Assembly (NCBI RefSeq): GCF_023241715.1
Contig: NZ_JALQCW010000089.1
Span: 1-56,366, forward strand
Length of the DNA stretch: 56,366 nucleotides
From: Pseudomonas morbosilactucae
GTDB lineage: Bacteria; Pseudomonadota; Gammaproteobacteria; Pseudomonadales; Pseudomonadaceae
Direction: 5' to 3'
Shown piece after piece: positions 1 through 7,842 of the stretch. Each line of letters opens with the position of its first letter. Position 1 is the stretch's first letter. The notes beneath the pieces are model-generated. The model was not told the origin of the DNA, did no database searches, and saw only the letters and a program-made list of their open reading frames with translations. The position numbers and the translations under genes are program-made.

Positions 1-184
1 GGCCGAGACGGGTGCCGCTGCCATTGACCACGATGCCGTCGGCCATCACCCACAGCGGCTGCCAGAACATCAGGTTGGCCAGCATGAACGCCAGTCCGCG
101 CTTCGGCAGGCCCCCAAAGGAATGCCGGGATTGCAGGGCAGCAGAAGGCTGGTGAGCCAGGAAGGCAAACTGACGAACGTCCAT
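1..184 (-). CDS. TpsA-type filamentous haemagglutinin/exoprotein, N-terminal fragment
   Basis: This 61-residue 5' end of a large gene runs off the left edge. It starts MDVRQFAFLAHQPSAAL and continues KRGLAFMLANLMFWQPLW before a signal-peptidase-like VMADG site. This is the extended signal peptide of two-partner-secretion exoproteins, followed by the first residues of the haemagglutination (TPS) domain (GIVVNGSGTRLG). The start lies 27 bases after the stop of tpsB, so the two form one minus-strand operon in the order transporter then exoprotein. The ribosome site is weak. The passenger (adhesin, haemolysin or contact-dependent toxin) lies outside the window, so its activity cannot be called. 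The family call is firm despite the short length. Confidence 0.85.
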   Translation of the reverse strand, partial: MDVRQFAFLAHQPSAALQSRHSFGGLPKRGLAFMLANLMFWQPLWVMADGIVVNGSGTRLG

Positions 185-211
185 GTTGTGTATCTCAAGT
201 GGAAATCGGGA

Positions 212-1954
212 TTAGAGGAGCAGGTCCAAACGGAAATAAACCGGGGCTTCTTGTTCACTCAGGGCTCGGGGCCGCTCCAGTGAATGGGCAAAGGTCACGC
301 TGACCGCCAAGTTCGCTCCACGGGCAAACATCTCGAGGGAGTCGCTGGAAACCCGGCCATGCTGCTCGGCGTTGTAGCGGTCATGGCGAATCGCGCCAAC
401 GTCATAGCCCAGACCAGTGCCGTACTGATTGAACAGCGGCCGTAGCCAGCCCCAGGTCACCGGGCGGCTCCAGCGCAAGTCGTTACGCCAGTAGTAGCCG
501 CTGTCGCCATTGAGGCTCTGGTCCTTATAGCCACGGATCGAGGACTGGCTGCCCAGGCTCATGCGCTGGGGGCTGAACAGCACATCCTCGCTGCGCTGGC
601 CGGTGACCAGGCTGCTGAACACCAGGGACTCTTCCCACAGCTTGAATGGCTGCAGGTAGCTGGCGGTGGCGGTGTACTTGCGGTGGCGGGCATTGGCTTG
701 GCGATTGCCGAAGCGGTCGCGCTGGTTCTCGCGCTGGGCATCGAAAGCGCCGATGCCGTCCTGCATCCCCAGGTCGAGGTTGAGGAAGGCACTGCCGATG
801 CGTCGGCCGTGGTTGATGCCGAACTGCGCTTCGCTGAGGCGGTTGCTGCTGTTGCTCAGCTTGCTGTCTTCGATGTAGTTGTGGGTGCGCAGGTAGCTCA
901 GGCCAGTATTGAGGGAGGTCTTGCTCAAGGCATCGCGGTGGATCACACGCTCCAGGCGCAGTTGGTGGTTCTGGCTGTCGCCGGTCCGCTTGAAGTTAAA
1001 GCCCTGGGCCTGGGCCAGGGAACGGTATTCACTCTGGCTGTAGCTGTAGCTGAGGTTCCACCAGCCAAACGGCAGGTTGTAATAGAGCATGGCGTTGCGC
1101 GAGGTTTTCTGGTGGTCGCTGAGGGCGTCGTGGCCACCGCGCAGCACTAACTGGTCAGCCAGACCCAAGGGGCTGTCCCATTCGAAAGAGCTGCCCCACT
1201 GCTGTTCGCCGGTGCTTTTCTGCCCCTCGTTGCTGCGGGACAGACCTACACGCCAGGGCTTTTGCGGGGTATTTTTGACTAGCACTTCACTGCCGCCCAC
1301 GGCCTTCCCCGGGGCCAATTCCATCTGTGCCTGGTTCGACGGCAAGCGGTTGAGCTGGTCGACCATCTGCTCGATCTGTCGCAGGTTGAGCCACTGCCCG
1401 GCACTGCCGGGGAACGCCATGTTCAGTTCGCGGGCAGTAAGCTTGCTGTCCACAGCCGCCCTCAGGCCTTCGAGCTTGCCTTCCACCACCCGCACTTGCA
1501 GATGGCCGCTAGAGAGATCCTGCTGCGGCAGGTAGGCACGGCTGGTGACCAGGCCCTTTTCGATGTAACGGTGCGTGATGACCTTGAGCAGCTCGTTAAG
1601 CTGGGCCACCCCCAGGCACTGACCGATGTAGGGCCTGAGCAAGCGATCACTCTCGGCGGCGGACAAGGCGTCGGCGCCGTTGAGCCGGATGCTTTTGATC
1701 GGGAAGCAGCGGCTGTCGGATGGGGCTGTTGGCGCCACGGGGGCGACGCTCTTGCCGGGCAGGTCCTTGAGTTCTTCAAGGCGGCGTTGCTGCTCTTCCA
1801 ACAGTCGGTTCTGACGATCGCGGATCAGGTCCTGGTCGCCAGGGTTGAAAGCCGGTGCGGGCAAGGGGGCGGCAAACACCACGGACAGTGGGCTGGCCAA
1901 CAGCAGGCAAGACAAGGCAAAGCACAACCTCATCCTGAGGGTGGAAAGCAACAT
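212..1954 (-). CDS. TpsB outer-membrane transporter (ShlB/FhaC/HecB family)
   Basis: A 580-residue outer-membrane beta-barrel protein that secretes the TpsA partner encoded just downstream. The chosen ATG at 1954 has AAGGA about 8 bases upstream and is followed by a hydrophobic signal peptide (MLLSTLRMRLCFALSC). The frame stays open further upstream, but that part lacks a ribosome site. After the signal come a glutamate/arginine-rich linker helix (DRQNRLLEEQQRRLEELK), a POTRA region beginning CFPIKSIRLNGAD, and a long barrel rich in alternating aromatic and polar strands. Within the barrel, SIRGYKDQSL matches the conserved VRGY/F-type motif of this family. Length and C-terminal VYFRLDLLL are normal. 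Substrate identity depends on the truncated neighbour. Confidence 0.93.
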   Translation of the reverse strand: MLLSTLRMRLCFALSCLLLASPLSVVFAAPLPAPAFNPGDQDLIRDRQNRLLEEQQRRLEELKDLPGKSVAPVAPTAPSDSRCFPIKSIRLNGADALSAAESDRLLRPYIGQCLGVAQLNELLKVITHRYIEKGLVTSRAYLPQQDLSSGHLQVRVVEGKLEGLRAAVDSKLTARELNMAFPGSAGQWLNLRQIEQMVDQLNRLPSNQAQMELAPGKAVGGSEVLVKNTPQKPWRVGLSRSNEGQKSTGEQQWGSSFEWDSPLGLADQLVLRGGHDALSDHQKTSRNAMLYYNLPFGWWNLSYSYSQSEYRSLAQAQGFNFKRTGDSQNHQLRLERVIHRDALSKTSLNTGLSYLRTHNYIEDSKLSNSSNRLSEAQFGINHGRRIGSAFLNLDLGMQDGIGAFDAQRENQRDRFGNRQANARHRKYTATASYLQPFKLWEESLVFSSLVTGQRSEDVLFSPQRMSLGSQSSIRGYKDQSLNGDSGYYWRNDLRWSRPVTWGWLRPLFNQYGTGLGYDVGAIRHDRYNAEQHGRVSSDSLEMFARGANLAVSVTFAHSLERPRALSEQEAPVYFRLDLLL

Positions 1955-2259
1955 AGTCGGTCCTTCGAAAGAGTGCCGGAATGGAGACCAGACAAGCGAT
2001 GCAGATGGACCAAACTCTGAGCGTCGGGTCAGCACAAGACTCCCCGACAAACTGCGCTACCCCAGACTGTTGCCCCTTCAGCAGCTGTCGATACTAGGGT
2101 CGCCCGAGCCCCCAACACATAAGGCACTTCTGAATTTCCAGAAAAAACGCTCGATAGCGTCCGGGGCTGCACGACTCCGTTCGCGACATCCAACTGAACT
2201 TTCCCACGCTCTCCCTCCTCAACCTCGTAACAGCCCGATCCGCCTCATGAGTCCTCGCC
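1955..2259. other. Divergent intergenic region upstream of tpsB
   Basis: This 305-base gap between the divergent tpsB and the small secreted protein gene should contain both promoters. A possible plus-strand promoter is TTGCCC at about 2070 with TACTAG 16 bases further on, but the match is loose. I see no convincing repeat, operator or RNA gene. Confidence 0.4.
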
Positions 2260-2535
2260 ATGAAAACGTTCAGCCCCCTGATCCTCGCCAGCACCTTACT
2301 GTTTGCCCTGCCCGCCTGGGCCTGCACGCCCGAAGAGGCCACCGCCAAGCGCGAGCAACTGGCCCAGGTGGTGAGCAATCTGACTGAGCAGAACCCGACC
2401 AAGGCCAAGGAGATCAACGACGAGTTGCAGAAAATGGACTTGAGCACCGCCAGCAAGGACCTGCCGGACAAGTGCCAACTGATCGACCAGCGTCTTAAGG
2501 AATTGAAAAGCGCCGAGAAAAAAGCCGATAGCTGA
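2260..2535 (+). CDS. Small secreted helical protein of unknown function
   Basis: A 91-residue protein with a clear signal peptide (residues 1-21, cleavage after LPAWA). The mature part is charged, starts with Cys and has a second Cys in LPDKCQLIDQ, so one disulfide is possible. The remainder is predicted helical (EEATAKREQLAQVV, INDELQKMDL, IDQRLKELKSAEKK). I recognise it as a conserved type of Pseudomonas hypothetical protein but know no function. It ends directly before a bidirectional terminator shared with the convergent helicase gene. Confidence 0.75.
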   Translation: MKTFSPLILASTLLFALPAWACTPEEATAKREQLAQVVSNLTEQNPTKAKEINDELQKMDLSTASKDLPDKCQLIDQRLKELKSAEKKADS

Positions 2536-2543
2536 ATGCAAAA

Positions 2544-2564
2544 AACCCGGAACAGGTCCGGGTT
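2544..2564. terminator. Bidirectional terminator hairpin
   Basis: Perfect 8-bp stem AACCCGGA / TCCGGGTT around the loop ACAGG. A-runs precede it and TTCTTC follows. It lies between the convergent small secreted protein gene and the DEAD-box helicase gene and could serve both. Confidence 0.75.
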
Positions 2565-2586
2565 CTTCGTGGATTGCGCTAGCGGC

Positions 2587-3933
2587 TTAGTCGGCGGCCG
2601 GTGCTTCCGGCTTGCGGCGCTTGAGCGGCGCCATGCCGTCTTTGCTGACCAGGGCCGGTACTTCGGCTTTTGGCCGGTTAGCGGTTTTACGCTTGGTCGG
2701 CCCCTTGGCTGCAGTCTTTTTCTTGTCGCCCTTGGCGTCGGTCTTTTTCTTCTTCACGCCAACGGCCTTGCCCGACGCCTTGACCTTCTTCGGTCCGCCG
2801 TAGGTGCCTTTGACTTCCTTGATGGTACGGCGCTCGAAGCTTTGCTTCAGGTAGCGCTCGATGCTCGACATCAGGTTCCAGTCGCCGTGGCAGATCAGCG
2901 AGATGGCCAGGCCATCGTTGCCGGCACGGCCGGTGCGACCGATGCGGTGCACGTATTCATCGCCGCTGCGTGGCATGTCGAAGTTGATCACCAGGTCCAG
3001 GCCGTCGACGTCCAAGCCGCGAGCCGCGACGTCGGTGGCGACGAGGATTTTCACCCCACCCTGCTTCAGACGGTCGATGGCCAGTTTGCGGTCTTTCTGG
3101 TCCTTCTCACCGTGCAAGACAAACGCCTTGTACTCCTGCGCCACCAGGCGACCATAAATGCGGTCGGCCATGGCCCGGGTGTTGGTGAAGACGATGGCCT
3201 TCTGGTAGGTCTCGTTGGCCAACAGCCAATTGACGATCTGCTCTTTGTGCTGGTTGTGGTCGGCCGTGATGATTTGCTGGCGCGTGGTGCTGTTCAGCTG
3301 GCTGACCGCGTTGAGTTGCAAGTGCTCGGGGTTATTGAGGACCTTGGCGATCATCTCGCGCAACCCCGAACCGCCGGTGGTGGCAGAGAACAGCATGGTT
3401 TGCTGGCGGTTGGTGCACTCATCCACCAGGCGCTGCACGTCTTCGGCAAAGCCCATGTCGAGCATGCGGTCGGCTTCGTCGAGCACCAGCACTTCGACTT
3501 CCTTGAGGTCGAGGTTGCCGGCGTTGAGTTGCTCGATCATCCGGCCCGGGGTGCCGATCAGAATATCCGGCACCTTGCGCAGCATGGCAGCCTGGACCTT
3601 GAAGTCTTCACCGCCAGTGATCAGGCCGGACTTGATGAACGTGAACTGGGAGAAGCGCTCCACTTCCTTCAGGGTCTGCTGAGCCAGTTCGCGGGTCGGC
3701 AGCAAGATCAGGGTCTTGATGCTGACGCGGACCTTGGCCGGGCCGATCAGGCGATTGAGAATCGGCAGGACAAAGGCGGCGGTCTTGCCGCTGCCTGTCT
3801 GTGCCGTCACCCGCAGGTCACGCCCTTGAAGCGCGAGCGGGATAGCCGCTGCTTGCACAGGCGTAGGCTCGACAAATTTAAGCTCGGCCACGGCTTTGAG
3901 CAGGCGTTCGTGCAGGGCGAATTGGGAAAACAC
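2587..3933 (-). CDS. DEAD-box ATP-dependent RNA helicase
   Basis: A 448-residue RNA helicase of the RhlE/DeaD-like class that unwinds RNA duplexes in the cytoplasm. The start is taken as GTG at 3933, with GAGGTA about 8 bases upstream; the frame is open upstream but that part does not look like helicase. Motifs in order are a Q-motif region (FVEPTPVQAAAIP), Walker A AQTGSGKT (44-51), PTRELA, GTPGR, DEAD (152-155), SAT (183-185) and HRIGRTGRAG. The C-terminal tail of about 70 residues is very Lys-rich (VKKKKTDAKGDKKK), typical of RNA-binding extensions in cold-adapted helicases. I cannot decide between RhlE and DeaD/DbpA-type naming, so no symbol is given. Confidence 0.93.
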   Translation of the reverse strand: MFSQFALHERLLKAVAELKFVEPTPVQAAAIPLALQGRDLRVTAQTGSGKTAAFVLPILNRLIGPAKVRVSIKTLILLPTRELAQQTLKEVERFSQFTFIKSGLITGGEDFKVQAAMLRKVPDILIGTPGRMIEQLNAGNLDLKEVEVLVLDEADRMLDMGFAEDVQRLVDECTNRQQTMLFSATTGGSGLREMIAKVLNNPEHLQLNAVSQLNSTTRQQIITADHNQHKEQIVNWLLANETYQKAIVFTNTRAMADRIYGRLVAQEYKAFVLHGEKDQKDRKLAIDRLKQGGVKILVATDVAARGLDVDGLDLVINFDMPRSGDEYVHRIGRTGRAGNDGLAISLICHGDWNLMSSIERYLKQSFERRTIKEVKGTYGGPKKVKASGKAVGVKKKKTDAKGDKKKTAAKGPTKRKTANRPKAEVPALVSKDGMAPLKRRKPEAPAAD

Positions 3934-4127
3934 GGGTGCTACCTCGAAGATATGCAAAAAAACAGCTGCATAGGGTAACGGTTTCGAGCGCCAAGGCCGA
4001 GTTTCTTTATACAAACGGCAGCAAAGATTGGCTTTTTTGTTAGCCGATCTGTCCACAAGCGTAACTTTGACCGGCTTAAATGCTCTAATCGTTCCCTTTC
4101 CGCCTCACAGAAGAATCGTTTTAGCCC

Positions 4128-5426
4128 ATGGATTTCAAACAGCTCTGGCTCAACGCCCAAGACCTTTGGGGTGCCCTCGACCAGCACCCGCTCCTGCATT
4201 CAGGCCTGGCCCTGCTGCTTCTGTTGGTGGTGGCCCTGGTGCTGGGCCGGGTAGCGCGCTACATCACCTTGCACACGGTCAAGCTCCTCGGTCGCCAGCC
4301 GGCGCTGCACTGGCTCAATGATCTGCGCCAGAACAAGGTGTTCCATCGCCTGGCCCAGATGACCCCGTCCCTGGTGATCCAGTTCGGCCTGCACCTGGTG
4401 CCGGAGCTGAGCAAGACCAGCCAGGTGTTCCTCGGCAACGTGGCCCTGGCCTTCACCATCCTGTTCCAGGTCCTGGCCCTGAGCGCCCTGCTCAACGCCT
4501 TGCTGGACATCTACGCGCGCACCGAACACGCCCGTACCCGCTCGATCAAAGGCTATGTGCAACTCGCGAAGATGGTGCTGTTCGTGTTTGGCGCGATCAT
4601 CATCGTCGCCACCCTGATCGACCGCTCGCCGCTGTTGCTGCTGTCCGGCCTGGGCGCCATGTCGGCGGTGATCCTGTTGGTCTACAAGGACACCCTGCTG
4701 TCCTTCGTCGCCAGCGTGCAACTGACCAGCAACGACATGCTGCGGGTCGGCGACTGGATCGAAATGCCGCAAGTGGGCGCCGACGGCGACGTGGTGGACA
4801 TCACCTTGCACACGGTCAAGGTGCAGAACTTCGACAAGACCATCGTCTCCATCCCCACCTGGCGCCTGATGTCCGAGTCGTTCAAGAACTGGCGCGGCAT
4901 GCAGCAGTCCGGCGGCCGACGGATCAAACGCAGCCTGTTTATCGACGCCAGCGGCGTGCGCTTCCTGAATGACGAAGAAGAAGCCCGCCTGAGCAAGGTG
5001 CACTTGCTGACCGACTACATCAGCCGCAAACAGGCCGAGCTGAAAAGCTGGAACGAGGCCCAGGGCAATGTCGCGGCCATGTCGGCCAACCGGCGGCGCA
5101 TGACCAATATCGGCACCTTCCGCGCCTATGCCCTGGCGTACCTGAAGAGCCACGCGGAGATCCAGCCGAACATGACCTGCATGGTGCGGCAGATGCAGAC
5201 CACGGCCCAGGGCATCCCCCTGGAGATCTACTGCTTCACCCGCACCACCGTCTGGGCGGATTACGAGCGGATCCAGGGGGATATCTTCGACTACCTGCTG
5301 GCGGTGATGCCGGAGTTCGGCCTGAGCCTGTACCAACAACCCAGCGGCACCGACCTGCGCGCCGGGCTGCTGCCCGCCGTGCTGGGCGCTAGCCATATTC
5401 CCCCGATCGAAAAACAAGCCCTGTAG
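4128..5426 (+). CDS. MscS-family mechanosensitive channel (YbdG/MscM-like)
   Basis: A 432-residue inner-membrane channel that opens under membrane tension. The N-terminal half has about five hydrophobic segments (for example LALLLLLVVALVLG and MVLFVFGAIIIVATLI). The MscS pore/beta-domain region follows: GLGAMSAVILLVYKDTLLSFVASVQLTSNDMLRVGDWIEMP, then VDITLHTVKVQNFDKTIVSIPT. The insert GADGDVVDI and the long soluble C-terminus resemble the E. coli YbdG subtype rather than short MscS. It is divergent from the helicase gene with a 194-base gap. Its stop codon overlaps an inverted REP copy. Confidence 0.9.
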   Translation: MDFKQLWLNAQDLWGALDQHPLLHSGLALLLLLVVALVLGRVARYITLHTVKLLGRQPALHWLNDLRQNKVFHRLAQMTPSLVIQFGLHLVPELSKTSQVFLGNVALAFTILFQVLALSALLNALLDIYARTEHARTRSIKGYVQLAKMVLFVFGAIIIVATLIDRSPLLLLSGLGAMSAVILLVYKDTLLSFVASVQLTSNDMLRVGDWIEMPQVGADGDVVDITLHTVKVQNFDKTIVSIPTWRLMSESFKNWRGMQQSGGRRIKRSLFIDASGVRFLNDEEEARLSKVHLLTDYISRKQAELKSWNEAQGNVAAMSANRRRMTNIGTFRAYALAYLKSHAEIQPNMTCMVRQMQTTAQGIPLEIYCFTRTTVWADYERIQGDIFDYLLAVMPEFGLSLYQQPSGTDLRAGLLPAVLGASHIPPIEKQAL

Positions 5427-5645
5427 GAGCTGGCTTGCCAGCGATGGCGTCATCCGATCCGGCGCAGGGCTTGCGCCCCCCCATCGCCGGCAAGCCGGCT
5501 CCTACAAGATGGCGTCATCCGATTCGGTACAGGGCTTGTGGCCCCCATCGCCGGCAAGCCGGCTCCTACAAGATGGCGTCATCCGATTCGGTACAGGGCT
5601 TGTGGCCCCCATCGCCGGCAAGCCGGCTCCTACAAGATGGCGTCA
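5422..5645. repeat. REP cluster: one inverted and three direct copies with 64-bp period
   Basis: An inverted REP (TGTAGGAGCTGGCTTGCC...) starts inside the stop codon of the channel gene. Three direct REPs (core ATCGCCGGCAAGCCGGCT) follow, starting at 5483, 5547 and 5611, which gives an exact 64-bp repeat unit. The last two units are essentially identical, pointing to recent tandem amplification. The array ends at the stop codon of the convergent DMT transporter gene. Confidence 0.95.
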
Positions 5646-6518
5646 TCAGGTCCGGCGAATGGCTGGCGGTTCCTGCGTGCCGCGCCGGCTGATCCACACG
5701 GCGCCCAGGATCACCAGACCGCCCAGGAACAGCCGCCCCAGGTCTTCATGCTGGTTCCAGATCAACAGGTTGATCAGCAGCCCCACCGGCACATGCAGGT
5801 TGTTCATCACCGCCAGGGTGGCGCCGGTCACCAGGCACGCGCCCTTGTTCCACCAGTACATGCCCAACGCCGTGGACACCAGCCCGAGAAACAGCAGCAC
5901 GGCCCATTGCAGCGGCGCGTCCGGCAGAAAGTTGGCCTTGCCGAATAGCAGGAACGCCGGCAATACCACCAGCAAAGCTCCCAGGTAGAAGTAACCGAAA
6001 CGCCGGTAATGGGGCAGGTCACTCGGGTAGCGGGCCACCAGGTGCTTGTACATCACCTGTCCCGCGGCGTAGGTGAAGTTGGCCAGTTGCAGCAGCAAGA
6101 AGCCCATGAAGAAGTCCGGGTTGATGCTGTCGTAGCGAATCACCATCGCTCCCGCCACCGCCACCAGTGCCGCCACGAGTCCCCAGGGGTTGAAGCGCCG
6201 GTTCAGGGCGTCTTCGATCAGGGTCACGTGCAGCGGCGTGAGGATGGTGAACAGCAGCACTTCCGGAACCGTCAGCACCCGGAAGCTCAGGTACAGGCAG
6301 ACGTAGGTCACGCCGAACTGCAAGGCACCGATCAATAACAGGCTGCGCATAAACGCCGGTTCGACCCGGCGCCAGCGGGTCAGGGGAATGAACACCAGCC
6401 CCGCCAGCAGCACCCGCACCAGCACGGCGAAGTAACTGTCGACATGACCGGCTAGGTACTCGCCGATCAAACTGAAGGAAAACGCCTGGATCAGCGTGAC
6501 AAAAAGTAGATAGCCCAT
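5646..6518 (-). CDS. EamA/DMT-family transporter (carboxylate/amino acid/amine type)
   Basis: A 290-residue inner-membrane protein with about ten hydrophobic segments in two EamA repeats, starting MGYLLFVTLIQAFSFSLIGEY. Conserved features of the family include RVLLAGLVFIPL near helix 2 and the helix 9-10 segment GATLAVMNNLHVPVGLLINLL. Substrate is unknown; relatives export amino acids or metabolites. It stands alone: its 3' end abuts the REP array and the next minus-strand gene lies about 210 bases upstream behind a terminator. Confidence 0.85.
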   Translation of the reverse strand: MGYLLFVTLIQAFSFSLIGEYLAGHVDSYFAVLVRVLLAGLVFIPLTRWRRVEPAFMRSLLLIGALQFGVTYVCLYLSFRVLTVPEVLLFTILTPLHVTLIEDALNRRFNPWGLVAALVAVAGAMVIRYDSINPDFFMGFLLLQLANFTYAAGQVMYKHLVARYPSDLPHYRRFGYFYLGALLVVLPAFLLFGKANFLPDAPLQWAVLLFLGLVSTALGMYWWNKGACLVTGATLAVMNNLHVPVGLLINLLIWNQHEDLGRLFLGGLVILGAVWISRRGTQEPPAIRRT

Positions 6519-6581
6519 GCTCGCCTCGTCTTGAATGGCGGCGACGATAGCGGTTTTGCCGGCTGGGGTGAAATGCCAGGC

Positions 6582-6619
6582 AAAAAAAAGCCCGATCTCG
6601 CTAAGGCGTTCAATCGGGC
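6582..6619 (-). terminator. Rho-independent terminator downstream of azoR
   Basis: On the minus strand GCCCGAT and ATCGGGC form a 7-bp stem around a 16-base loop, followed by eight U. It lies about 110 bases past the azoreductase stop, which leaves a fairly long 3' untranslated region. The remainder of 6620-6729 shows no gene. Confidence 0.7.
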
Positions 6620-6729
6620 GGGAGCACTCAGGAGCAAACAGTGCAAAGGGAGGTTCGATGCGCGAACCAGCTTGAAGGGGTTACGCGGGAGTCACTTAAA
6701 CATGGGGCGATTATCTGACGATTAACGCC

Positions 6730-7329
6730 TCAGGCCACCGAGGCCAGCTTGGCGTTGGCCTGGTTCAAGCCCTTTTCCTGGAAGTCGCCCCCCAAGTTCA
6801 TGCCTTCGGCGTGGATGAACTGCACGTCGTGGATGCCGACAAAGCCCATGACTTGGCGCAGGTAGGGTTCCTGGTGATCGGCGCTGCTGCCGGCGTAGAT
6901 ACCGCCGCGGGCGGTCAGCACATAGGCACGCTTGCCGGTGAGCAGGCCTTGAGGGCCGGTTTTGGTGTACTTGAAGGTCACCCCGGCCCGCAGCACATGG
7001 TCGAGCCAGGCCTTGAGGGTGCTGGGGATGGCGAAGTTGTACATGGGCGCGGCCAGCACCAGCACATCGGCGGCCAGCAACTCATCGGTCAATTCGTTGG
7101 AACGCTGCAACGACGCCTGCTCGCTGTCGTTGCGCTGCTCGGCGGGCTTCATCCAGCCACCCAGCAAGTCGGCATCCAGGTGCGGCACCGGCTGCGCCGC
7201 CAGGTCACGCACGGTGATCTGATCCGCCGGGTGCGCGGCTTGCCACTGCTGGATAAAGGTCTGGGTCAGTTGACGGGAAACGGAACCTTGCTGGCGGGCA
7301 CTGCTTTCAATGATCAGGACGCGGGACAT
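6730..7329 (-). CDS. azoR: FMN-dependent NADH-azoreductase
   Basis: A 199-residue flavodoxin-fold enzyme that reduces azo bonds and quinones with NAD(P)H in the cytoplasm. The ATG at 7329 has GGAGG about 9 bases upstream. Recognisable parts are the FMN phosphate-binding N-terminus (MSRVLIIESSARQQGSVSR), the APMYNFAIPSTLKAWLDHVLRAG segment and TARGGIYAG. Length is normal for AzoR/AcpD. A LysR gene lies nearby in divergent orientation (7843), as I recall for an azoR-LysR pair in P. aeruginosa, but here a small secreted-protein gene separates them. Confidence 0.93.
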   Translation of the reverse strand: MSRVLIIESSARQQGSVSRQLTQTFIQQWQAAHPADQITVRDLAAQPVPHLDADLLGGWMKPAEQRNDSEQASLQRSNELTDELLAADVLVLAAPMYNFAIPSTLKAWLDHVLRAGVTFKYTKTGPQGLLTGKRAYVLTARGGIYAGSSADHQEPYLRQVMGFVGIHDVQFIHAEGMNLGGDFQEKGLNQANAKLASVA

Positions 7330-7478
7330 GGGGTGGAGCCTCCATCGGTGGATGCTTAAGTCGATGGGGCGCAGATTAAACAGAGTGATATCGATGAAAA
7401 AGCGCAAATAACTGCTACAACCAATCAATAAATTCGTTTATAAGCGGAGCATGCCCAGCCAGGCTGCCCCACTTCGAA

Positions 7479-7793
7479 TTATTTGGGAGTGCAAGTCAGG
7501 GTCAGGCGCAGCTTGAGAATGCTGCGGTTGAATTTAGCCGTGACGTTTTTGCTCTGCCCGGCAGAGACTTCCACTTTGCGCGTACGCGGCGCCTCGGGCC
7601 CATTGCGAAACACCACGCTGCACAGCGCATCGGTCTTGCCGAAGTTGTTGATCTGCATGGAGCCGATATCGGCGTCGGTGTCGAAGGCGGTGTAGTCGAT
7701 GCTCAAGCCGTTGAGCTGTTTCTCGACATCGATCGGATAGGCCATCACGCTCAAGGGCAGCAGGGCCAATACGGCACAACAGAATTTTCTCAT
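7479..7793 (-). CDS. Small secreted protein (often mislabelled 3-phosphoglycerate kinase)
   Basis: A 104-residue protein with a signal peptide (MRKFCCAVLALLPLSVMA, cleavage near AYP). The mature part is a likely small beta-sandwich with two Cys (DALCSVVFRNG and LTLTCTPK) that could form a disulfide. As I recall, close relatives in Pseudomonas databases carry the name 3-phosphoglycerate kinase. Nothing here supports that: there is no kinase fold and it is a quarter of the length. The start at 7793 precedes the signal peptide; an upstream extension would place a charged leader before it. Function unknown. Confidence 0.8.
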   Translation of the reverse strand: MRKFCCAVLALLPLSVMAYPIDVEKQLNGLSIDYTAFDTDADIGSMQINNFGKTDALCSVVFRNGPEAPRTRKVEVSAGQSKNVTAKFNRSILKLRLTLTCTPK

Positions 7794-7842
7794 TCGGCAG
7801 TCTCCAATAAGGAGCGCCAGCTTAGGACAAGAGGAGCCCCTC

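Noticed and set aside
2536..3978. 480-residue plus-strand ORF opposite the DEAD-box helicase
   Set aside because: It is the antisense shadow of the helicase gene, has no ribosome site and shows the repetitive His/Gln/Val-rich composition typical of shadow frames in GC-rich DNA.
5422..5645. Regularly spaced repeats as a possible CRISPR array
   Set aside because: The repeats are REP palindromes with the Pseudomonas core, the 64-bp unit is repeated in full including the would-be spacers, and no cas gene is present.
7479..7793. Annotation as 3-phosphoglycerate kinase
   Set aside because: The product is a 104-residue secreted protein with no kinase features; the name would be a propagated error.
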